From JAJZQD01 sp021847735 (GTDB lineage Bacteria > Bacillota > Thermincolia > Thermincolales > UBA2595), in the NCBI GenBank assembly GCA_027324025.1, contig DAHVYW010000117.1, forward strand, positions 1 to 5,833: a stretch of DNA of 5,833 nucleotides, given 5' to 3'. The position numbers were made by a program, and so were the translations under genes. The notes below the pieces were generated by a model, which saw nothing but the letters and a program-made list of their open reading frames with translations, did not search any database and had not been told where the DNA came from. Below are positions 1-5,472 of the stretch, piece by piece (within the stretch, counting starts at the first letter, position 1; each line of letters opens with the position of its first letter).

Positions 1-1
1 C

Positions 2-382
2 AAAGGCCAGGTTATCATGGGCGTAGTTCAGGGTGATGTCCACGATATCGGTAAAAACATCGTAAAAATGATGTTTGATGTAGCCGGTTTTGAAGTGCAT
101 GACCTGGGCCGCGATGTACCCCTGGAGCAGTTTATAGAGGAGCAGCTTAAAACCGACTCAGAACTGGTTTGTCTCTCAGCCATGATGACTACAACCATGG
201 TTGGGATGCCGGAGATTATCAAGAAACTCAAGGAGAAAAACCCCAATGTCAAGATTATGATTGGCGGGGCGCCGGTTAATGAGAACCTGGCAGACAAGTG
301 GGGCGCCGACGGATATGCCAAGGATGCCAACAACGCCCTCAAAGATGCCATCAATATGGTTAGTTCGCTGCGCAATCTGTAA
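2..382 (+). CDS. Corrinoid (B12-binding) protein of a methyltransferase system, 5'-truncated by window edge
   Basis: This is the C-terminal half of a methyltransferase-associated corrinoid protein, a cytoplasmic carrier that holds a methyl group on cobalt between two methyltransferases. The frame is open from the first bases (codons K-G-Q-V-I-M-G), so the ATG at 17 is internal. The usual N-terminal helical cap domain must lie upstream. The Rossmann-like B12 domain is clear: the DxHxxG motif appears as DVHDIGK, with the cobalt-ligand histidine codon at 41-43, followed by FEVHDLGRDVP, SAMMTTT and the IGGAP glycine motif. It ends at TAA 380-382. It is more divergent than the two corrinoid proteins downstream, which resemble each other closely, so it probably serves a different methyltransferase encoded to the left. 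Its substrate cannot be told from this window. Confidence 0.9.
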   Translation, partial: KGQVIMGVVQGDVHDIGKNIVKMMFDVAGFEVHDLGRDVPLEQFIEEQLKTDSELVCLSAMMTTTMVGMPEIIKKLKEKNPNVKIMIGGAPVNENLADKWGADGYAKDANNALKDAINMVSSLRNL

Positions 383-394
383 ATAGTTTTGTTT

Positions 395-428
395 TGGCTG
401 ACGTTTACTTAAAAAACGTTGTCTGCCA
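395..428 (+). other. Imperfect inverted repeat between two corrinoid protein genes
   Basis: TGGC (395-398), GAC (400-402) and GTTT (403-406) can pair with AAAC (414-417), GTC (421-423) and GCCA (425-428), leaving a T-T mismatch and a three-base bulge. No T-tract follows, so it is a weak terminator candidate; an RNA processing or attenuation site is possible. The same 79-base gap (383-461) holds a poor promoter-like pair, TTTACT at 404-409 and CATAAA at 427-432 with 17-base spacing, each 4 of 6 against consensus. A good GGAGGTG ribosome binding site sits at 444-450. This is the only break of this size before mtbB, so a transcription boundary could lie here. Confidence 0.3.
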
Positions 429-461
429 TAAAAATAGTTAAATGGAGGTGAACCAATCAAG

Positions 462-1103
462 ATGAGTAAGGAAGACATCTTGAAAAAAGCTTCGGAGGCT
501 GTAATCAACGGTGATGAAGAAACAGCAGTAGCAGTAGCCCATCAGGCTATTGCGGAGGGACTTGACCCGGTAGAGGTTATATCACAGGGGCTATCCGCCG
601 GAATGACCAAGGTTGGCGACTTATTCAATATGGAAGAGATTTCTTTACCCTTTGTAATTGTTGCAGCTGACGCGATGACCAAGGCGATAGCGATTTTGGA
701 ACCGCATATTCCCGCAGAAAACAGAGGGGAAAAACTCGGCACTGTAGTTATCGGAACGATTGAGGGTGATATCCACGACATTGGCAAAGGTATTGTTGGC
801 ATAATGCTAAAAGTGTATGGGTTTGAAGTCCATGACCTGGGCAGGGATGTTCCTGTGTCAACGTTTATTGAAAAGGTCAAAGAGTTAAATGCCGATATCA
901 TAGGTTCTTCCACATTGATGACAACAACACTGCCGGGTCAAAAAGCCCTCCAGGAGGCCATTAGGGCAGCGGGACTAAAGGTTAAGACAATGGTCGGCGG
1001 GGCAGCCACCAATCAGCAGTGGGCGGACAAGATCGGGGCTAACGCCTATGGCGAAAATGCCATCGAAGCCGTCCAAAAGGCTAAAGAACTAATCCAAAAT
1101 TAA
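462..1103 (+). CDS. mttC: Methylamine methyltransferase corrinoid protein, probably MttC (trimethylamine)
   Basis: This is a complete 213-residue corrinoid protein, normal length for the MtmC/MtbC/MttC family. Residues 1 to about 88 form the alanine-rich helical cap domain. Residues about 90-213 form the B12-binding domain, with D103-x-H105-x-x-G108 (His105 the expected lower cobalt ligand), FEVHDLGRDVP at 121-131, GSSTLMTTT at 148-156 and GG at 179-180. The ATG at 462 follows GGAGGTG at 444-450. The gene stops at TAA 1101-1103, 19 bases before mttB, so the two are almost certainly co-transcribed. It accepts the methyl group from the amine methyltransferase and delivers it to a methylcorrinoid methyltransferase encoded elsewhere. 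The family is certain from motifs. The name mttC rather than mtbC rests only on its position before mttB, and the two corrinoid proteins may be interchangeable. Confidence 0.92.
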   Translation: MSKEDILKKASEAVINGDEETAVAVAHQAIAEGLDPVEVISQGLSAGMTKVGDLFNMEEISLPFVIVAADAMTKAIAILEPHIPAENRGEKLGTVVIGTIEGDIHDIGKGIVGIMLKVYGFEVHDLGRDVPVSTFIEKVKELNADIIGSSTLMTTTLPGQKALQEAIRAAGLKVKTMVGGAATNQQWADKIGANAYGENAIEAVQKAKELIQN

Positions 1104-1122
1104 TGTTAATGGGGGTGAGAAA

Positions 1123-2586
1123 ATGAAAAGAGGATTTCAGGCTGGTCTTAATGAACGGCGGGGATTTAGTCTTAATATGTTCAGCAATGACGAACTGGAA
1201 GAAATTCACTATGCGACACTGGAAGTACTGGAACAAGTAGGGATTAAGGTGTATTGTGACGAAGCCCTGGAAATTCTTGACGGTGCTGGTGCCGAAGTGG
1301 ACAGGGCCACCAACACCGTGAGGTTTCCTCAGTGGCTGGTCGACGATGCAATCAGATCAGCACCCAGAAAACTATTTCTGGCCGGCAGGGACCCAAAAAA
1401 TGACATGATTCTGGAAGGCCGGCGGGTTGGTTTTACGAACTTCGGAGCCGGAGTTATGATCGAAGATCCATATACCGGAGAGTTTCGGGAAACCACCAAA
1501 AAAGATGTTGGCTTAACAGCATTGGTATGTGATGCCATTGACAGTGTGGATATTTACTCCAGTGCAGTGGTGGCTAGGGATATGCCTGAGGCGTCGGTGG
1601 ACTTGCATGAGGCTGAAGCCTTCCTATCAAATACCACCAAACACTGCCAGCATATTGACCTCACCGGAGGCGCCGGGGCAAGGGGTTTCCTGGAAATGGG
1701 GGCGGCTATCGTCGGCGGGATGGATGAACTGCGGCGCAGACCGATTATTTCGGCACTGGTCTGCCCGGTCAGCCCGCTCCAGCTTCACACAAATACATCT
1801 GAAGTAATTATAGAATTTGCCAAGGCTGGGGTGCCTGTAAATATACTTTCAATGGCCATGTCGGGTGCATCTTCACCTATCACCCTGGCTGGAACCCTGG
1901 TCACCCACAACGCCGAAGTTTTGGCCGGGATTGTACTGGCCCAGGCTACCCGGAAAGGCGCACCGATTATGTACGGCAGTTCCACTACAACTTTCGACCT
2001 AACTTATGTGACAGCACCGGTAGGAGCACCGGAATTAGGCATGATTAGTGCGGGGGTAGCCGAACTCTCCAACTATTATAAGCTGCCCAGTTATGTAGCG
2101 GGCACATAGGGTGACTCCAAACTGTCTGATGCCCAGGCCGGCCATGAAAAAACCGTTACTGCTATATTGCCTGCTCTGGCCGGGGCAAACCTAATTTACG
2201 GGTTGGGCATGCTTGAACTGGGTGTAACCTTTAGTTTTGCTCAACTCCTGATTGATGATGAGATTGCCACCATGGTTAAACGTGTAGTGCAGGGCATTAC
2301 CGTTAACGATGAGACAATGGCCGTGGATGTCATTAAGAATGTCGGGGCTGGGAAAGATTTCCTGGGCCAACGGCATACGAGAGATTTCATGGCCAAAGAG
2401 CAGTCTAAACCAAAGCTGATTGACCGCCGGATGCGGGGGGCATGGTCCAACCGCGGCGCAAAATCCATGGCCGAACGGGCCAATGACAAGGCAAGGGAAA
2501 TCCTGGAAAATCATAAACCGACTCCTCTGCCAGACTCAGTACTGAAGACCTTTAAGGAAATAATTGAGCGAGCCGAAAATCAGTAA
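1123..2586 (+). CDS. mttB: Trimethylamine:corrinoid methyltransferase MttB with in-frame amber (pyrrolysine) codon
   Basis: MttB demethylates trimethylamine to dimethylamine, passing the methyl group to a Co(I) corrinoid protein; it is a cytoplasmic TIM-barrel enzyme. The ATG at 1123 follows GGGGGTGA at 1111-1118. The frame stays open to TAA 2584-2586 except for one TAG at 2107-2109, giving 487 residues with pyrrolysine at 329. That is close to the roughly 495 residues, with pyrrolysine near 334, of methanogen MttB. The TAG sits in the diagnostic context YVAGT-Pyl-GDSK, and the sequence after it (DAQAGHEKT, PALAGANLIYGLGMLE) is typical MttB. Both halves share frame and family with no gap, so this is neither a pseudogene nor two genes. 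The TAG matters for function: the far commoner non-pyrrolysine MttB homologues (MtgB-like, acting on glycine betaine and other quaternary amines) lack it, so this copy is predicted to act on trimethylamine itself. Confidence 0.95.
2107..2109 (+). other. Pyrrolysine codon (in-frame UAG) in mttB
   Basis: This TAG is in the mttB frame, between Thr328 (ACA) and Gly330 (GGT). Coding continues without another stop for 158 sense codons of recognisable MttB sequence. In the established family mechanism, the pyrrolysine imine ring binds the amine in the active site and orients its methyl group towards the cobalt. Decoding needs the UAG-reading tRNA-Pyl and PylS, which are not in this window. Confidence 0.95.
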
Positions 2587-2606
2587 AAAAAAGGGGGTGA
2601 CAAAAA

Positions 2607-3251
2607 ATGAGTAAAGCTGAATTATTGGAACAGGCCGCCCAGGCAGTAGTTGATGCCAACAAGGACGCTGCGGTGGAAGTGGCCAAAAAGGCGATAGCCG
2701 AGGGGATTGACCCTATTGAGATGATTAACAACGGTTTTTCCGTGGGCATGTCCCTGGTTGGGGAACTTTTTGACATAGGCGAAATGTTTTTGCCTGAGTT
2801 GATTGTGGCATCTGACGCCATGGTTGCAGCCGTGAATGTTTTGGAAGAGGCGCTGCCTTTAGAAGACCGTTCGGAGAAACTTGGCGTGGCCGTAGTGGGA
2901 ACCATTGAGGGTGATGTACACGATATCGGCAAAGGTATTGTAGCCACCATGTTGAGGGTCTATGGCTTTGAGGTTCACGATTTGGGCCGTGATGTACCCA
3001 TCAGTGCCTTTGTGGCCAAGGCCAAAGAAGTTAACGCAGACATCGTTGGTTCATCCGCCCTCATGACTACAACCCAGGTTGGCCAGAAAGCCCTGGAACA
3101 AGCCCTGAAGGATGCCGGGCTGCGTGACAAGGTCAAGACTATGGTGGGCGGGGCGGTAGTTACCCAGCGGTGGGCCGATAAAATCGGTTCTGACCTGTAT
3201 GCCGAAAACGCCACTGATGCTGTGATGAAACTGAAAGAAATACTTAGCTAA
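2607..3251 (+). CDS. mtbC: Methylamine methyltransferase corrinoid protein, probably MtbC (dimethylamine)
   Basis: This is the second complete corrinoid protein, 214 residues, about 61% identical to the 462-1103 protein by my hand alignment (129 of roughly 212 positions). The N-terminal helical cap is at 1 to about 88. The B12 domain follows, with D103-V-H105-D-I-G108, FEVHDLGRDVP at 121-131, GSSALMTTT at 148-156 and GG at 181-182. Relative to its paralogue it has a two-residue insertion just before KVKTMVGG. The ATG at 2607 follows GGGGGTGA at 2593-2600; mttB ends 20 bases upstream and mtbB begins 15 bases downstream. Its position before mtbB suggests it takes methyl groups from dimethylamine. 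The close similarity to the first copy points to duplication, either within this operon or before it assembled. Symbol assignment is by position only. Confidence 0.92.
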   Translation: MSKAELLEQAAQAVVDANKDAAVEVAKKAIAEGIDPIEMINNGFSVGMSLVGELFDIGEMFLPELIVASDAMVAAVNVLEEALPLEDRSEKLGVAVVGTIEGDVHDIGKGIVATMLRVYGFEVHDLGRDVPISAFVAKAKEVNADIVGSSALMTTTQVGQKALEQALKDAGLRDKVKTMVGGAVVTQRWADKIGSDLYAENATDAVMKLKEILS

Positions 3252-3252
3252 C

Positions 3253-3258
3253 AGGAGG
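3253..3258 (+). promoter_or_regulatory. Shine-Dalgarno AGGAGG that fixes the mtbB start at TTG 3267
   Basis: AGGAGG at 3253-3258 overlaps the in-frame GTG at 3258-3260, so that GTG cannot sensibly be the start. The in-frame TTG at 3267 lies 8 bases after the motif, an ideal spacing, and gives an N-terminus (MKKYLTRMGDGQRIEMT) of the expected length for MtbB. Confidence 0.8.
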
Positions 3259-3266
3259 TGGAAAAA

Positions 3267-4664
3267 TTGAAAAAGTACCTGACTCGTATGGGCGATGGGC
3301 AGAGGATAGAGATGACCTCAGACGAGCTTATGCGCGATTTTGAACTGGGCACCCAGGACGCGGTTAGAAGGGGAAAAATTGCACCCCTGACCCAGGACGA
3401 TTTAAACTACTTGCTCGAGATATTCACGAACCCCAACAAGATTGTGGGTGTTGAACCCGGCAACGAAGTTCCCCTGACCCATGACATTGGCAGTTTGCGG
3501 TTGATGGGTGACCAGTGCAACAGCGGGGTGGGAATTCCCATAAGCAGACTGCAGGGGATTCAGGTTCATGAAAGAGCCTTTGCAGCAGACACCTTCGAAT
3601 TGGGGCATATTGACTACAGTTTCAAACCTGTAAAACCTATTATCTCCATGGAACAGCAGGAAATGGAGAATGCCCTTTTAACCACAATTATCCCGCTTTT
3701 CTATGGTGCAATGCCTAACCTGGGCCTGTATTACAGCCCCGACGGACCCTTCGGAAACCCGTCAGACCTTTTGCCCATGGGTAAGATTCAGGAGGCCTTA
3801 GAAGCCCAGGAACGGGCCGTGGAGCACGCGACCAGGGATATGATCTATATATCCGAAAAAATGGCCGCAGTCGGAGCTGACGGCATCAACTTTGATACCA
3901 CCGGCGCTGCCGGTGACACCGACATGAAGGCTACACTGCATGCGGTTGAGCATATCAAAGCACACACTAATCTGGCTGTTGAAGTCGGCATGGCCGGTGA
4001 ATTTGTCCTTGGTCTTCACGGCAGCCTGGAGTATGACGGCGTGCGGTTGGCGGGACTGTACCCCCACCAGCAGGTTAAACTGGTAGAGAAGGCCGGTGGC
4101 GACATTTTCGGACCGGTAGTGAACACAAATACCGGTAAATCAATGGCCTGGAACCTGGCCAGAGCGGTGACCTTTATCAAGGCCTGTGTAGAAGTAGCCA
4201 ACATTCCAATCCATGTAAACATGGGCATGGGTGTTGGCGGGTCTCCGGTCTTTGAAACGCCTCCGGTGGACAGCGTTACCAGAGCCTCCAAGGCTATGGT
4301 GGAAATTGCCAAAGTCGACGGGTTGTAGGTGGGTGTAGGCGACCCCTTCGGGATGCCGATAGCTCATGGTATGGCAGCAGGAATGGGTGGAATAAGGACC
4401 GCCGGAGATCTGGTGGCCCGGATGCAGATGACCCGCAAGATGCGAATCAACGATGCTAAAGCCTATGTTGCCGAAAAGCTAAAGGTTTCCCCGAGCGACC
4501 TGTCAAACGAGCATGTAATGAGGGAAGTCCGCGAGGAGTTGGACATCGGAATCATTACTGCAGTGCCGGGTTGTGCCAAGGGTATAGAAGCTAAGGCGAG
4601 AATCGCCAAGCTACTTGATATCGAAATCGCCAGCGTTAAGCGGCTGCAAGACAAAATAAAATAG
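3267..4664 (+). CDS. mtbB: Dimethylamine:corrinoid methyltransferase MtbB with in-frame amber (pyrrolysine) codon
   Basis: MtbB converts dimethylamine to monomethylamine, methylating a Co(I) corrinoid protein, presumably the one encoded just upstream. From the TTG at 3267 the frame runs to TAG 4662-4664 with one internal TAG at 4326-4328, giving 465 residues with pyrrolysine at 354; methanogen MtbB is about 467 with pyrrolysine near 356. Recognisable segments are LTRMGDGQRIEMT at the N-terminus, VGVEPGNEVPLTHDIG, GADGINFDTTGAAGD, VNMGMGVGGSPVFETPP, and the codon context KVDGL-Pyl-VGVGDPFGMP, which is diagnostic of MtbB. The C-terminal part (about 355-465) includes EELDIGIITAVPGCAKGIEAK. The gene ends on TAG, unlike every other complete gene here (all TAA), which is ambiguous in a pyrrolysine-decoding cell. 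The family assignment is secure; the start choice is less so. Confidence 0.94.
4326..4328 (+). other. Pyrrolysine codon (in-frame UAG) in mtbB
   Basis: This TAG is in the mtbB frame between Leu353 (TTG) and Val355 (GTG). Another 111 sense codons of conserved MtbB sequence follow. It matches the known pyrrolysine position of dimethylamine methyltransferases. A short imperfect hairpin (4338-4357) begins 9 bases after it; whether this aids decoding cannot be judged from sequence alone. Confidence 0.95.
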
Positions 4665-4682
4665 TGTTTTGGGAAATAGTCC

Positions 4683-4710
4683 GTAGGCTCCGGTTAATGC
4701 CGGAGCCTAC
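4683..4710 (+). terminator. Perfect 11-bp hairpin after mtbB, probable operon-end structure
   Basis: GTAGGCTCCGG (4683-4693), loop TTAATG (4694-4699) and CCGGAGCCTAC (4700-4710) form a perfect GC-rich stem beginning 18 bases after the mtbB stop. No T-tract follows (CCTAAATCC), so it is not a textbook intrinsic terminator. It may still terminate weakly, or protect the 3' end of the methylamine operon message. The mtbB frame, if read through its TAG, would end at TAA 4695-4697 inside the loop. Confidence 0.6.
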
Positions 4711-4747
4711 CCTAAATCCTAGAAATAGCTGACAGTATGCAGTAATA

Positions 4748-4774
4748 CCTCGTTTCGCATTGAGCGAAACGAGG
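4748..4774 (+). repeat. Second perfect 11-bp inverted repeat in the mtbB-DUF2284 gap
   Basis: CCTCGTTTCGC (4748-4758), loop ATTGA (4759-4763) and GCGAAACGAGG (4764-4774) pair perfectly. It is followed by GTTAAAGG, with no T-tract on either strand. It could be a second terminator, an RNA-stabilising stem or a regulator binding site for the downstream genes. Together with the 4683-4710 hairpin it suggests that the methylamine operon ends here. The rest of the 4665-4872 gap holds no gene I can support. Confidence 0.5.
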
Positions 4775-4858
4775 GTTAAAGGTTGGAGTGTTTGGCGGGT
4801 CTCTGTGGTTGGTTCGATAACAGCAACAAAAACCGGAAATTTACTATCTTAACAGGTT

Positions 4859-4863
4859 GGAGG
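4859..4863 (+). promoter_or_regulatory. Shine-Dalgarno GGAGG favouring TTG 4873 as DUF2284 start
   Basis: GGAGG at 4859-4863 lies 9 bases before the in-frame TTG at 4873. The longer frame opens at TTG 4783, only 8 bases past the second hairpin and without a good ribosome binding site. It would add 30 residues unlike the rest of the protein. Confidence 0.65.
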
Positions 4864-4872
4864 CGATTAACG

Positions 4873-5421
4873 TTGAACCATAGCACAATATCAGAAACCT
4901 TAAAGGATTTGGCCCGGCGTCAGGGGGGCGAAATCTACGAACTGGAAATAAGCAAAATAAACCCTAAACAAAGTGTCCGACTAAAATGCCAGGTTCCGTT
5001 GTGTGAATACTATAACGTTTGCCGGGTTTGCCCGCCCTATATACCGACTGTATCAGAATTTAGAGAGGCATTGCAGGATTATCAAAAGGCCTTTTTGATT
5101 GTGTACAGGGAGAAAATTAACAGTATTGATATATACCGTGGGGATTTTACCGCGGAGTTGAAACTGGCCGGGATTGTTGCCAATCTTGAACTGGCCGCTT
5201 TTCAGGAGGGATATTATCATGCCATGGGGCTTTGCGTAGGTGGGTGTAAGTTCTGCATGGAATGCGCGCCCTTGGACGAGCCGTGCCGGCATCCCTTTAA
5301 AGCCAGGCCAAGTCCGGAAGGCTTTGGCATAGATATAACAGTACTGGCCAGGGAAGCAGGGGTACCGGTGGAATGGCCGCCTAAGGAATATGTCAGCTTT
5401 ATGGGATTGGTGCTGGTATAA
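4873..5421 (+). CDS. DUF2284 putative metal-binding, cysteine-rich protein
   Basis: From TTG 4873 this encodes 182 residues, a usual length for the DUF2284 family of small predicted metal-binding proteins of anaerobes; the biochemical role is unknown. Nine cysteines fall in two clusters: C39-x4-C44-x5-C50-x2-C53, the last within CRVCPPYIP, and C121-x3-C125-x2-C128-x2-C131-x6-C138 (CVGGCKFCMEC). This arrangement suits iron-sulfur clusters or zinc. There is no signal peptide or membrane segment, so it should be cytoplasmic. It follows the methylamine operon after a 208-base gap with two hairpins, so it may be separately transcribed. A role in electron supply or corrinoid reactivation is tempting from context but is only a guess. 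The frame may start upstream at TTG 4783, but the ribosome binding site and family length favour 4873. Confidence 0.8.
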   Translation: MNHSTISETLKDLARRQGGEIYELEISKINPKQSVRLKCQVPLCEYYNVCRVCPPYIPTVSEFREALQDYQKAFLIVYREKINSIDIYRGDFTAELKLAGIVANLELAAFQEGYYHAMGLCVGGCKFCMECAPLDEPCRHPFKARPSPEGFGIDITVLAREAGVPVEWPPKEYVSFMGLVLV

Positions 5422-5472
5422 AGGGTCACGTGGCTAGTCTGCCAATTACACTAAGTCGGGGGTGGAAGCAAT

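Noticed and set aside
17..19. ATG at 17 as the start of the first gene
   Set aside because: The frame is open to the window edge upstream and encodes a conserved strand of the B12-binding domain; the N-terminal cap domain must lie further left.
2110..2160. PYLIS-like hairpin after the mttB UAG
   Set aside because: Only very short pairings around the GGCCGGCC palindrome could be found; nothing better than chance.
2107..2166. mttB as a pseudogene or as two separate genes split by TAG
   Set aside because: Both sides are intact MttB in the same frame, TAG is at the family pyrrolysine position, and there is no ribosome binding site or conserved start for the right half at 2167.
4326..4331. mtbB right part (from GTG 4329) as an independent small gene
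   Set aside because: The GTG directly follows the in-frame TAG with no ribosome binding site, and the sequence is the conserved C-terminal part of MtbB.
4683..4774. tRNA-Pyl or another tRNA hidden in the hairpin-rich gap
   Set aside because: Two independent long stems with short loops do not fold into a cloverleaf, and no CTA anticodon arm with matching acceptor and T arms is visible.
4792..4821. Promoter for the DUF2284 gene (TTGGCG at 4792-4797, GATAAC at 4816-4821, 18-base spacer)
   Set aside because: Each box matches consensus at only 4 of 6 positions, a level expected by chance; recorded because its place between the hairpins and the gene would make sense.
4783..4872. N-terminal extension of the DUF2284 protein from TTG 4783
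   Set aside because: It begins 8 bases past a hairpin without a clear ribosome binding site; GGAGG at 4859-4863 and the usual family length favour TTG 4873.
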